Shown here piece by piece: positions 11,426 through 22,196 of a stretch of DNA of 64,000 nucleotides (positions are counted from its first letter, which is position 1; every line of letters starts with the position of its first letter). The notes beneath the pieces are model-generated. The model saw only the letters and a program-made list of their open reading frames with translations. It ran no database searches and was not told the origin of the DNA. The position numbers and the translations under genes are program-made. Source of the DNA: Phlebotomus papatasi (taxonomy: Eukaryota > Arthropoda > Insecta > Diptera > Psychodidae); NCBI RefSeq assembly GCF_024763615.1, contig NC_077225.1, forward strand, positions 1,922,001 to 1,986,000, in the 5' to 3' direction.

Positions 11426-12351
11426 TGGATAGGTTTAACTGTTGCTTGGGAGAAGATCTAGCTAAGTCTTAGTCAGGAAAAAGAGTTATTTGACTTCGTA
11501 GGTTAATTTGAAGAATTTCAGTATGGGGATAGAATGAATTTTGTTAACTAAATTACAAGTTGTAAACTCGTAAAATAGCTTGAGATTTGTGGAAGCAAAC
11601 GGAGTCCATTTGGGATTTAAGTAAGAATTGAATTATCTAGTCTGAAGAAATGAATTGAAATGTGGGTTTATGTTGTAGTGACAATCAACGCGCAAACTAG
11701 TTACTCAGTCATTGAGTCAGTCGCCATTCTGTTTCAAGGCATTGGAGTTCATCACGAGTGAACCCTATGAATCCCTTGATAAAAAACAAATATAGCTTAC
11801 TAACTCTTGAATTTATTTGACCCAGAGGACTTGGTCCTTAATAATTTTTATTAACGAAAGAAATATCATACTTTAGATTTGAAAATGTATTTGATCTTAG
11901 AACTCTTCTCACAAGAGAGAAATTAAAACGGTATTACTTAAATCTGAATTTCGAATATAAGTTAGCTATAAAATAGGAAACTTCTTTTTTTTTAAATATA
12001 CTTTAATGAAATAAAGTGATTGAAGACTTGTGAAGTATCAATTCTTACTCACGGATTGCAAAAGTCTTCGCAACATCCAGACATTTTTGAAAGCTTTAAT
12101 GATTTTGCTAGTGTTTCTAAAATCTTTTCTGGAGAGATTTTTTTTAAAGTATATTTGTTTGAATTTCAGTTCGATTTATTTCAGGTAGAATTAAATAGAG
12201 TTCTCGGAAAGGTGAAATGTTTTTAAGTTTTCTGTAACAAGGAGAGGTTTTCAAATGTGAAATTTGTTGAGAGTTAGTGTTAAAAATAGTGCTTTGGTAT
12301 TGTTCGATTCCTGATTTGTTCTTAAAATGTTCACTACACCATTGAAAATTA
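11426..12351. other. Interior of element B, nothing recognised
   Basis: AT-rich sequence without a recognisable coding segment. The short plus-strand frame at 12020-12226 has no known domain. Confidence 0.4.
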
Positions 12352-13400
12352 TCAATTCTTCCTTTTGCGACGGCGGAATTTCCATTTTTCAGACCCGAAA
12401 CTATCTTTAAAATTCACATTTTTGTAAGGTTTGGGTATTTCTTTTTGATTTTGACTGTGGAGTTGTTCATGATTAGAAGATTTTAATTGATGTGGAGTTT
12501 TTTGAAAATTTGAATTGGGGTGATCGTAAGAGGACATGTTTAAGTCCTTATTAATTGCATGAATATTGGAAGCTTTAGGTATCTGTTTGAAACTTTCAGT
12601 TATGAAAGCATCTTTCATGTGGTTTTCAACCTTTTCAACAAACAAGTTTCTTATGTCTTCAATTGTTTCATTTTCTTCAATTTGTTCCTCTAAGAAATTC
12701 TTGTCAAATATTTTCGTAAATGCATTGAATTCTTCATTATACGTTCTTATTTGCTTAATATTATTCTGTTTTTCTATTTTACAGAGCGTTTCATCAATAT
12801 TCATTTCATTTTGAATATTAGTTTTCATTTTATTTTTATATTTTGTTTCATAGTTTTCATCTGATAAGAATATCTCAGGTATTTTAAAATTGTCGTTAAA
12901 CTTAACAATGGTGTTTAAATTTCTGAAGAAAACTTGTCCGTCGTCCATATCTACAATTGCATTTAATTGAGATAGGACATCATACCCAATTATACCATCA
13001 TATATAATGTTGTGTCCAGAAGGTAGAATATTCACTGTTATATTAAAACCAGGCGAATGATCGTTAAACCACATTGAAAGGTTAGCTGAACCGATTGTTT
13101 CAGTGGATCCTTCGGTAATTCCAATATATGGAAGTAATCTGGTATTTTTATTTAAACAATCTGCTTTAATTAGAGAGGATCGAGTACCAAGATCAATTAA
13201 TAAGGTTAGGGGTGCATAATTTCTTGAATCTGTACAATAGACTTCGATGAGTGGTACAGTTTCTGCATTGTTGACTGAAGAGATGGAGTTATTAATAAAT
13301 TTTTCTGGCCGTTCATTTATTCTTGGGCTGTCAACGCTTTTCCAAGCGGCCGGGATGTGTTTAAAGACATATTCTCATAGTAAGGAATAAAGGAAGAATG
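12352..13400 (-). pseudogene. Retropepsin-like protease region of element B
   Basis: Reading the minus strand from the HINE insertion, a diverged aspartic-protease start (LLIDLGTRSSLIK) comes first. Next comes the flap-distal part with YDGIIGYDVLSQLNAIVDMDDG, a typical gypsy protease motif (DGIIGxDxL), then a long asparagine- and lysine-rich tail ending RRRKRKN. The usual active-site triplet D-T/S-G appears as D-L-G here, so it may be inactive or diverged. The frame at 12352-13074 is open. No reverse transcriptase follows: the frame ends and non-coding sequence begins. Confidence 0.6.
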
Positions 13401-13417
13401 ACAATGATCGTCTTCGA

Positions 13418-15228
13418 AAGGGACAGATAATCCTAACCGGCTTATGTAGGTGAGATTCTTAACGTGAGCTAACTCGGAGTGCATGCAAATTCGATTTGAT
13501 GCTGAAGTAGGGAGACGCCATTCAGTTATCTTGAATCAAATTCGTGAAATTATACAAATTTTGTATTTAAACCAAAATATCAAGGATTTGGATGAACTGG
13601 CACAAAAGTAATATATGGGTGAAATGTAGACCAGAATGTTCTCTATAATTTTCCCATAGAACATGATCTCATCGATTACTCAGAAGCCAAGATAAGCGAG
13701 GTTTTTTGTTTCTTAACTCGTTTTTTCATCCAGAGTTCCCCAAGTAGTCATTTGTTGAACTTCAACTATATCAAGGAATTGTTGTATTTTGCGGGACTTT
13801 CCATTTAAAACCCTATTTTAAGTGTCTTGGTGGAGTAGAGGCAGTCAAATTGGCATCTGAGTGATTTCAAAGCGTTATTATGGGAAAAATCAATTTTTTC
13901 ACACTTAAACGGCAAAATCGAAGTGATAGCGTATTCTGAGTGGAAAATGATGTATGGACGAAATGTAGAGACAAATGTGCTCTACAATTATGTTGAAGTA
14001 ATCATCAAAATCGGTTTAGCGACAGTCGAGATAATTGAGGTTATGTGATATTGAAATTGGTTTTTCGACTGTGGCGCCCCTGGTGTTGGTCCCACAAAGT
14101 TCAAATGTTCTAGAAAGTTGTAGCATTTGATGAGATCTTTCGTTTAAGCCCTCATTCATCAAAATCGGTCACATAGAACCGGAGATATGATTTTTTGAAT
14201 TTTGTGAACTTTGACGCCTCATATCTCCGGTTCTATTGAAACCACAGCGCGCATACGCACCATTTTGGAAACGTCCTAGACTGGACTACAACATACTAAA
14301 ATTTCATTAACTTGCACAATGCCGTTTTTGAGAAAAGTGACTTTGAATTTCGATGAATTTTGACGCTATCACAGCGCCACCTGTGGTGACTTTTTGAACT
14401 TCCATCTGAAAGTGCTCATCGAGACGAAACCAAAAAGGTAAAATTTAGGTCGCTATGTTAATTAGAACCGGAGATAGAGGCCGGTCAATGTTCGAACTTT
14501 GACCCCTTATAGCTCGGGTCAGGGGTTATGGATCGACTTAAGGTTTTTTTTTGTTTGATAGGTATAATCAACGGCTACAACATACTAAAATTTCAGCCCG
14601 ATGCACAATGGAATTTTTGAGTTATTTAACTTATAAGATTTAAAAATTTTCTTTTTAATAATAGCGCCCCTAGCGGTGGTTTTATGAACTTGCGATGTTA
14701 GAAGGGGAAGTGGCATTTCACGAGAGCTTTCCAAAAAGCCCTCATTTTTTAAATTCTGACAATTAGAACCGGAATTATGGCCATTTTAAGAAATTTTTTT
14801 TGGACCCTTATAGCTCGGGTCTGGGGGGTCAGGGCACCTTAAGTTTGGTATTGATGGAAAGCTCTAAGGCCCAGCTATAACATACTAAAATTTGAGCCCG
14901 CTCGATGCCATAGGGGCGGAGCTATTGAGAAAACAAAAAAAGGTGGGTCTTCAAAATGGCGGAAGGAGGGGTGGGGGGTGGGGGGTCAATGCACCAAGTT
15001 GCAATTTTCACCCGATATATAACCTTTGCCGAAAACCGCAAGTCGATATCTTTTTTAGTTTAGGAGCTATTAAGCTCCAAAGAGCGGCCGGCCGGGAACG
15101 TAAATTAGCCACATATATATTCGTGATCAGGAAGTGCTGAAACACATTTTGGCCAAATTTGAGGTCGATCGGACGACATGAAATTTTGTTAGGATTATAG
15201 TAGGTGAGATTGTTAAGAATCTCACCTA
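13418..15228 (+). mobile_element. HINE/Helentron-like repeat, copy 1 (in element B)
   Basis: This is an 1811-bp non-coding repeat also present at 18429-20250 (inverted) and 42029-43853. The left end reads AAGGGACAGATAATCCTAAC, followed by TAGGTGAGATTCTTAAC. The right end reads GTTAGGATTATAG, then a terminal hairpin with arms AGGTGAGATT and AATCTCACCT around GTTAAG. The subterminal ATAATCCTAAC / GTTAGGATTAT pair and the hairpin at only one end resemble Helentron-associated non-autonomous elements. All three copies sit between A and A with no longer duplication. It interrupts the gag-protease junction of element B. Long GC-rich internal motifs recur, and a short CCGG tract varies between copies. 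Confidence 0.6.
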
Positions 15229-16009
15229 ATTTTGGCGGGTAATATTCTTCACTCAGATGTTCGAAAGCCATATAAGCCCCTATTGTATTTCTTTTGGGGT
15301 TGCTTGGATAGAACGGTGTGTGACACCGTGTTGGGTCTATCTGGCTACTTCTTGGTTGATCATTGTTATAGGGGGGTACTCGTTGATCAGAGAGATGGTT
15401 TGAAATATTTCTGAACGGAGTTTGTGGAACGAAAGCATGATTGTTTATATTTCCGCTTTTGTAATTGGGTTGATATTGGGACTCAATATTGTTTCCCGTC
15501 ATTCTTGGTACAAATGACCTTGGATACATACTTTCAGCGATGCGTGGGTAAGAATTCCGAGTGTAGTTATTATTGTAACGGGTGACTCCGAAATTTGGGG
15601 ACATATTCTGCCGCGGAATTTCGTTACTTTTGTCAATCTCGTTAATTGAATAACCCGCTCTTCTGAGACGATTCTCAGTCAAAACAATCGCGTGTTGTAA
15701 GTTATCCGTCTTTTCAGCACGTATTAAAATTCGTATCTCTGGGTCAGCTATTGCATTTGTCAATGTTTCAACTGCAAGAGCATTGAGAGACGTTTTAATT
15801 TTCTCCGGGATGTTTTGTTGCCCAAATTCAGACGCATATGCATTGATGGCAATATTGAGACGTTTTTGAATTCGTTGCGTGAATTGCTTGAATGTCTCTT
15901 GGGATTCCTTCTTACATGTGTATAAGTTTTCCCTTGCCTCATCTATCCCTATACTTCTATAAATAGTATTCAATATATAACCTTTGAGTTGGTCATATTT
16001 GTCTAACAC
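15229..16009 (-). pseudogene. gag: Gag, central and C-terminal part, element B
   Basis: The minus-strand frame encodes IGIDEARENLYTCKKESQETF ... DPEIRILIRAEKTDNLQHAI ... ENRLRRAG, closely matching Gag of element C. The second half is rich in Asn, Pro and Tyr. No zinc knuckle is visible. The capsid-like protein would package element RNA. After ...YYPPKL the frame runs into the HINE-like insertion at 15228, and the natural continuation (FEDDHCHSS) resumes at 13417. A stop near 16030 separates it from the N-terminal part. Confidence 0.75.
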
Positions 16010-16036
16010 ACTATTATCATTGATTTCATCATATAT

Positions 16037-16519
16037 TTATACACTCATTTTACTAAGTAATAATGACGTAAAATATTGATCCATTTTTGGATCTTTTTCA
16101 ATATTGTATAGGAAATAGGTAATGTCCGCGTTCTTAAAGAATAATTGTATCGACTTACGCGTGAGCTCTGGAAATGCTGCCACACGTTGATCCAGCCGCA
16201 TGAAGGGTGCTCCGTTCTTGAAGTCTTCCTGCATGATGTGGCTTGGTGTATGGAACTCCTCTTGAAGAATATCAGTTGTCTGCTTCGACTCTGTAGTTTC
16301 TTCAGGAAGAGGGCTCACTGGTTCTTCCAAAGATGACGCTGTAGACTGACTATGTAGCTCTGGCTCTTTCTTTGGAATGGGGGTGCGATACAAGCTTCGT
16401 CCGGGCTGAATCTCGGAGTATTCCCAGAAGGCGAGTTTTTCAGGAGTTTTTAGTATCTCCTCCTCAGGTTCCTTCTGAGGTTTTCCTCTGCAAGTTCCTG
16501 GTCTTGAACGACGCCACAC
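16037..16519 (-). pseudogene. gag: Gag, N-terminal part, element B
   Basis: This minus-strand frame contains the conserved LDQRVAAFPELTRKSIQLFF and YFTSLLLSKMSV segments that match Gag of element C (LDQRVASLPELTCKSIKLFF). A Glu/Pro/Thr-rich leader precedes them. It has no in-frame ATG near its start, and a further N-terminal match (ILELRNR) lies upstream near 16530-16560 in another frame. The frame ends in a stop before the next Gag segment, so this Gag is broken although the LTRs are nearly identical. Confidence 0.7.
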
Positions 16520-16660
16520 TCAATATTTCTATTGCGAAGTTCAAGAATTTTTGGCTCAGTGGGCATCTACGTGCTGATGGGCCCTTGGGAGCCTCTGGTC
16601 TTCCTGTCTATCGGTTCGTTGTCCTCACGGGGTGATAAGGTATTTTAATCACTTTAATCA

Positions 16661-16680
16661 CTTCCCGGGCGAAAACACCA
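16661..16680 (-). promoter_or_regulatory. Candidate primer-binding site of element B
   Basis: The minus strand reads TGGTGTTTTCGCCCGGGAAG one base after the 5' LTR. Element C has almost the same sequence in the same place. The TGG start suits pairing with a CCA tRNA end, but I do not recognise the tRNA. Confidence 0.55.
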
Positions 16681-16681
16681 A

Positions 16682-17284
16682 TGTAGTGCCGTGGTTTTTT
16701 AGGAAATTGAAAATTTTTCTCCAAGTACACGTCCACCTCAGGAAATCCTCCAGTCGGATCGGTCCAGCAGATAGTGAATAACAAAAGGTATTGGCACCAA
16801 TAGTATTTATTTCACTTCTTGAATTACAACCAGTGCTCTCAAGAGAAGTCACTGGCAACTGAACAATTATACTAATTTCGGCAGCCCTTTTATACCAGAA
16901 TCTCAGCTACAGGAGACACTATTCTCCAATCATTGAACCCTATTTTTCTTACTGCTGTTTGCGTTATTCCCTTTTTTATTTTACTATTGGTTGTGTGCTA
17001 TTTTTGGCTCTATTTTTTGTACTGCACCTGCACCCACGAGATGTGGACATCTCATAAATTATGATAGTAAATTATCTCTGCGCGATGGCTCCTTATTTTT
17101 TTTTGTCATTCTCCAAGTGAGAATTTCTCCATCGAACTCTTTTTAATTTGTCTTTGGTCTTGATCTTCGTCAAATCCCATAAATTATCTTCGCAGAGTGA
17201 TCCATAGAATATGGATCATTCCAGATCATCTTAAATTCCATCAAATAATTTTACAGAGTGATCCATAAGATTTGGATCACTACA
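16682..17284 (-). repeat. 5' LTR of element B
   Basis: Partner of the repeat at 6736-7338, same length, two differences seen. As the 5' LTR of a minus-strand element it should contain the promoter. It is followed on the plus strand by the duplicated target atgg. Confidence 0.85.
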
Positions 17285-17288
17285 ATGG

Positions 17289-18093
17289 CATGGATTGCAG
17301 CATGTTGATCTATTAACTTTTGTGTATGTTTTCTCATGGGTTTATGAAATTTTTCGTGAAGTTTTTCTAGAAGGGTAATTTGGTCTGTTTCGGTTGAATT
17401 CCGAATGGGTATGCGAGATAAGGCGTCTGCGTTAGAATTCAGAGCACCACATTTATGTTGAATTTTGAAATTAAATTCTGATAACTTAAGACGCCAACGT
17501 AATATTCTACTGGATGGATCTTTGATATTATACATGCATTGAAGTGGTTTGTGATCTGTGATAATAGTGAACTCTCTACCAATCAGATACACTCGATAGT
17601 ATTTACAAAAGTAATATACGGCGAGTGCTTCTCTTTCGATAGTTGAGTAGTTCATCTCGGCTTTGTTCAGCACCCTACTTGCATACGAAATCACTTTGTC
17701 ATTTTGTGAAAGTACGGCACCTATTGCATAATCACTTGCATCAGTAGTCAACGTAAATTCCTTTGTGCAATCGGGATAAACTATTATTGGATGTGCCGTG
17801 AGTTTTTCTTTTAAAGTTTCAAAATTATTCTGACATGCCTGAGTCCATTGAAAATTTTCTTTCTTTTTAGTTAGATTCGTGAGGGGGTGTGCGATACTTG
17901 CAAAATTTGGTATAAACCTCCTGTAATACGAAGCCAAACCTAGAAATGATTTAACTTCTTTCACATTGAGAGGAGTGGGGTAATTACGAACAGCATCGTT
18001 TTTTGCCGGATCAGGATGTAATCCTGCGGATGAGATGAGGAATCCCAGATAAGATAATTTAGTTTGAAAAAACACGCATTTATCTGGATGCAT
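17289..18093 (-). pseudogene. pol: Pol: RT thumb and RNase H, element A
   Basis: The minus-strand frame holds the end of reverse transcriptase (KVFFQTKLSYLGF-type segment, VKSFLGLASYYRRFIPNFA) and then RNase H. The latter shows FTLTTDASDYAIGAVLSQ, YSTIEREALAVYYF, ITDHKPLQCM and a terminal NADALSR. It degrades the RNA strand during reverse transcription. It is in phase with the upstream RT piece but separated from it by an in-frame TAG at 18096-18094. On the other side it is cut by element B at 17284; removing B joins it in frame to the ITRAQAKSLEKK segment of integrase. Confidence 0.85.
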
Positions 18094-18096
18094 TTG

Positions 18097-18428
18097 CTAA
18101 TTATGATCACTCAACCTTTTGAAAACGATATTAAGTTTTTCAACACGTTCTTCGAGGGTGGTTGAGTATACTATTACATCGTCAAGGTATGCCATGCAAT
18201 GCGTCTCTAAGAGATCACCTAATACATTTCTGATCATTCTCGAAAACGCTGCGGGCGCGGATGTCAATCCTTGGGGTAACCGTTCGAATGCAAAATGCGA
18301 TCCCAAGGCATTAAATGCGGTTTTATATTTACTATCCTCGGAAATCCTCATTTGAAAATACCCAGAAGCCAAATCCAATGTAGTGAAATATTTACTATTC
18401 CCTAGCTGGTCGAATATGTCATCAATAT
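18097..18428 (-). pseudogene. pol: Pol: RT catalytic core, element A
   Basis: This frame encodes the gypsy RT palm: FTTLDLASGYFQM (first catalytic Asp), FERLPQGLTSAPAAFSRM, and MAYLDDVIVYS with the catalytic YLDD box. Its start is cut by the HINE-like copy 2; the upstream residues ([18 protein letters not shown]) lie at 20251 and beyond. A TAG interrupts the frame at 18096-18094 before QMHPDKCVFF. Without these breaks the RT would be of standard length. Confidence 0.85.
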
Positions 18429-20250
18429 TAGGTGAGATTCTTAACAATCTCACCTACTATAATCCTAACAAAATTTCATGTCGTCCGATCGACCTCAAAT
18501 TTGGCCAAAATGTGTTTCGCCACTTCCTGATTCCGAATATATATGTGGCTAAGTTACGTTCCCGGCCGGCCGGCTGGCCGGCCGCTCTTTGGAGCTTAAT
18601 AGCTCCTAAACTAAAAAAGATATCGACTTGCGGTTTTCGGCAAAGGTTATATATCGGGTGAAAATTGCAACTTGGTGCATAGACCCCCCACCCCCCACCC
18701 CTCCTTCCGTCATTTTGAAGACCCCCCTTTTTTTGTTTTCTCAATAGCTCCGCCCCTATGGCATCGAGCGGGCTCAAATTTTAGTATGTTATAGCTGGGC
18801 CTTAGAGCTTTCCATCAATACCAAACTTAAGGTCCCCCGACCCCCCTGACCCGAGCTATAAGGGTCCAAAAAAATTTCTTAAAATGGCCATAACTCCGGT
18901 TCTAATTGTCAGAATTTAAAAAGTGAGGGTTTTTTGGAAAGCTCTCGTGAAATTCCACTTCTCCTTCTAACATCGCAAGTTCATAAAACCACCGCTAGGG
19001 GCGCTTTTTCTAAAAAGAAAATTTTTAAATCTTAAAAGTTAAATAACTCAAAAATTCCATTGTGCATCGAGCTGAAAATTTAGTATGTTGTAGCCGTTGA
19101 TTATACCTATCAAACAAAAAAAAACCTTAAGTCGATCCATAACCCCTGACCCGAGCTATAAGGGGTCAAAGTTCGAACATTGACCGGCCTCTATCTCCAG
19201 TTCTAATTAACATAGCGACCTAAATTTTACCTTTTTGGTTTCGTCTCGATGAGCACTTTCAGATGGAAGTTCAAAAAGTCACCACAGGTGGCGCTGTGAT
19301 AGCGTCAAAATTCATCGAAATTCAAAGTCACTTTTCTCAAAAACGGCATTGTGCAAGTTAATGAAATTTTAGTATGTTGTAGTCCAGTCTAGGACGTTTC
19401 CAAAATGGTGCGTATGCGCGCTGTGGTTTCAATAGAACCGGAGATATGAGGGGTCAAAGTTCACAAAATTCAAAAAATCATATCTCCGGTTCTATGTGAC
19501 CGATTTTGATGAATGAGGGCTTAAACGAAAGATCTCACCAAATGCTACAATTTTCTAGAATATTTGAACTTCGTGGGACCAACACCAGGGGCGCCACAGT
19601 CGAAAAACCACTTTCAATATCACATAACCTCAATTATCTCGACTGTCGCTGAACCGATTTTGATGATTACTTCAACATAATTGTAGAGCACATTTGTCTC
19701 TACATTTCGTCCATACATCATTTTCCGCTCAGACTACGCTATCACTCCGATTTTGCCGTTTAAGTGTGAAAAAATTGATTTTTCCAATAATAACGCTTTG
19801 AAATCACTCAGATGCCAATTTGACTGCCTCTACTCCACCAAGACACTTAAAATAGGGGTTTAAATGGAAAGTCCCACAAAATACAACAATTCTTTGATAT
19901 AGTTGAAGTTCAACAAATGAACACTTGGGGCACTCTGGATGAAAAAACGAGTTAAGAAACAAAAAACCTCGCTTATCTTGACTTCTGAGTAATCGATGAG
20001 ATCATGTTCTATGGGAAAATTATAGAGAACATTCTGGTCTACATTTCACCCATATAAAACTTTTCTGTCAGTTCATCCAAATCCTTGATATTTTGGTTCA
20101 AATACAAAACTTGTATAATTTCACGAATTTGATTCAAGATATCTGAATGGCGTCTCCCTACTTCAGCATCAAATCGAATTTGCATGCACTCCGAGTTAGC
20201 TCACGTTAAGAATCTCACCTACATAAGCCGGTTAGGATTATCTGTCCCTT
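18429..20250 (-). mobile_element. HINE/Helentron-like repeat, copy 2 (in RT of element A)
   Basis: This 1822-bp copy is in reverse orientation to copies 1 and 3, beginning TAGGTGAGATTCTTAAC and ending CTGTCCCTT. It splits the RT between ...KDQHPI and the NIDDIFDQLGNSKYF segment. The CCGG tract reads CCGGCCGGCCGGCTGGCCGG, longer than in copy 1 and shorter than in copy 3. It contains no gene: the frame across 18457-18777 is reproduced in all copies only because the DNA is repeated. Confidence 0.6.
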
Positions 20251-20421
20251 TCCTATCGGATGCTGATCTTTTACAGTTATCTCATTCAGCTTTCTGAAAT
20301 CAATGACAATTCGCCAGCGCTTCTTGCCATTGGCATCTGACTTCTTTGGCACAATCAAAAGTGGAGAGTTAAAAGGACTGAAGCTTGGACGAATAATTTC
20401 ACTTTCTAACATCTCGGAGAT
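20251..20421 (-). pseudogene. pol: Pol: RT N-terminal fingers, element A
   Basis: This encodes [23 protein letters not shown] and [18 protein letters not shown], the start of gypsy RT. A TAA at 20424-20422 separates it in frame from the preceding DEVKR, where a sense codon is expected. The HINE-like copy begins directly after DQHPIG. Confidence 0.8.
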
Positions 20422-20424
20422 TTA

Positions 20425-21574
20425 CCTTTTTACTTCATCTCTCTGATGGAATTGAATACGATATGGTTTGATATTTACTATACCGGATTCTTGTAAAGTA
20501 TCAATTTTATACTCATCAGTGAGAGCGAATCCTAATTTGTCGCCAGGCAAATGGAATAAATGATTGTATTCATGACAAAGGTATTCAAGTTTACGATAGA
20601 TTTGGGACTTACTGTTGGATTTATTTGTAACTTTTTTACTATCTCTTTGGTACGACATTCTATTTCCGAATTAGTAAATTGAGAGGTTTGGCTCAAAGTG
20701 TGAACATCATAAGCGGATATTTCTTCAAATTGAAGTGAAAAATTGGTCAATTGGACATGGGAGTCGCTTTGGTTTATCATACATATCTTGGCTTTATTCT
20801 CTATTGGAGAGATAATACATTCAGGAATAATGATATCTGGAATTACTTCATTGGATTTACACAAAAGTGTGGCATTATTTGGCACTTCAATTTCGAAATA
20901 AGTTTCCGCCTTTGGCTGAAGGTCAAGAATTCTTTCATATACCGTTGCAACACTTGCTGCATGATTTTCTTCCGCATTGGTAGCATCAGCAATTTTCGCG
21001 GTGACGGTATTAGCTGTTTTCATCTTGTTATGGTAAGGGTATTTATGTTTTGCAATTGGAGAAGTTCTGTTCGTCATTTTTTCCTCTTTTCTGGGGTCAT
21101 GCTGACGCGGATTTTCGTGAAGGTCTTGCGGAGGTATTATAAATGGAACAATTAAATTGGCTGCATTTTGCAATATTTTTCGATCGTTTACGAAAATTAC
21201 GGCATCAAGATCATTTAAAATATCGCGCCCTAAAATTCCATCATATGGAAATTTGTTGTTTGGCATTACATGGAATTTGGCAGTAACATCTTGGATGCTT
21301 GGGAAAAATCGAAATAATGTAGCTACAGTTCCCAAAGTCTGTATTATACCTTCATCAGTAATACCTCTTATGCAAATGGTATTTCTCGTATGAATTGTTG
21401 TGTAGCCATGCAGGCATCTGTGTTTAATAAATGAATAGGGTGATCCGGTATCTACGAGAAAATTCATTCGGGAAGGAGAAACTGATGCCACAATTTCTAC
21501 CAGATGAGGATCTAGTGGAGATAGAACTAAATAACTCGGAATAGTGAGATTATTGTTGCGGTCGGCAGTCGGGA
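20425..21574 (-). pseudogene. pol: Pol: protease and linker, element A
   Basis: The frame begins in a -1 relation to gag and shows an aspartic protease with active site LVDTGSPYSFIKH and the motif YDGILGRDILNDLDAVIF. It would cut the Gag-Pol polyprotein. A long linker follows. Near 20633-20638 a run of A residues coincides with a frame change, after which FHLPGDKLGFALTDEYKI, the usual region just before RT, appears in the other frame. Unlike elements B and D, the catalytic DTG is intact. Confidence 0.75.
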
Positions 21575-21790
21575 TTACATCTGTGCTGCCGACCTCATTC
21601 CGTTTTCCGAAAATTCTACATCTTCAGATGAAATATTTTGCTCTTCTGATGTGAACATCGTGGTAGAATTAAAATTTCCACCACGGGGTTCGAAAATAGT
21701 GGTTTCATTGGGGTTGAATGTTCGCGTATTATCGTGCCGAAATCTTTGAAATGACCGATTTGTATTATTCTGGTGAGTATTGTTATTAAA
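21575..21790 (-). pseudogene. gag: Gag C-terminal end, element A
   Basis: Reading from 21790 the minus strand gives an Asn-rich Gag tail (FNNNTHQNNTNRSFQRFRH) in phase with the Gag frame at 26057-27439, ending at TAA 21577-21575. The piece was separated by the Penelope-like insertion; both sides carry the 12-bp target copy TTTAATAACAAT. Protease overlaps this end in the -1 frame, with GGAAAAC in the overlap as a possible slippage site. Confidence 0.7.
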
Positions 21791-22196
21791 TAGGTGTGGA
21801 AACCGGTGAGCGTCGGGTAAGAAGAAGCAAAGAAAATTCTCAAATTCTTCCCAAAGCTTTCGGCTCGGACTCCAAGCCTTCCTCAGTGGCTGGGGCGGGA
21901 AAGAGCACTATTTATTCATCATTTCTTTTTTACAATTGTTTAATTACTTACTCAAATTTTTAGTCTTTTCTTGCTTTGTCAAATGGTCTTTTTTGTTCAC
22001 AGAGCATGGGATTTGGGGCACTGCACTTAATTTTCTACTTATTTTGAGTATTTTAGCAATTTTTCTTCTTTTTGTGTCTTCCTTAATATTTCTTTGTGAG
22101 ACTACTGGTTTCAAAGTTCAATATTTGAGAACCGTTGTCTTTGGCAGCCGTTGGGGATTTCAAATTGTGCTGAATTGTATCCCTCTCTCCCCTTCA

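Larger units (their letters stand above)
6736..17284 (-). mobile_element. LTR element B, gag-protease only, nested in pol of element A
   Basis: Two direct 603-bp repeats (6736-7338 and 16682-17284) begin TGTAGTG and end CACTACA, and they are flanked by the 4-bp duplication atgg (6732-6735 and 17285-17288). Polarity is minus: a primer-binding site adjoins the right LTR and a polypurine tract adjoins the left one. The internal 9.3 kb encodes a broken Gag and a protease but no RT, RNase H or integrase that I can find. I saw only two substitutions between the LTRs, so the insertion is young. It also carries a HINE-like copy, a SINE, a foldback element and a non-LTR fragment. Confidence 0.85.

Noticed and set aside
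14892..15140. Recurring frame of about 80-106 residues in the HINE-like copies (also 18457-18777 and 43501-43728)
   Set aside because: It recurs only because the DNA is repeated, has frameshifts around the CCGG tract, and shows no domain or start context.
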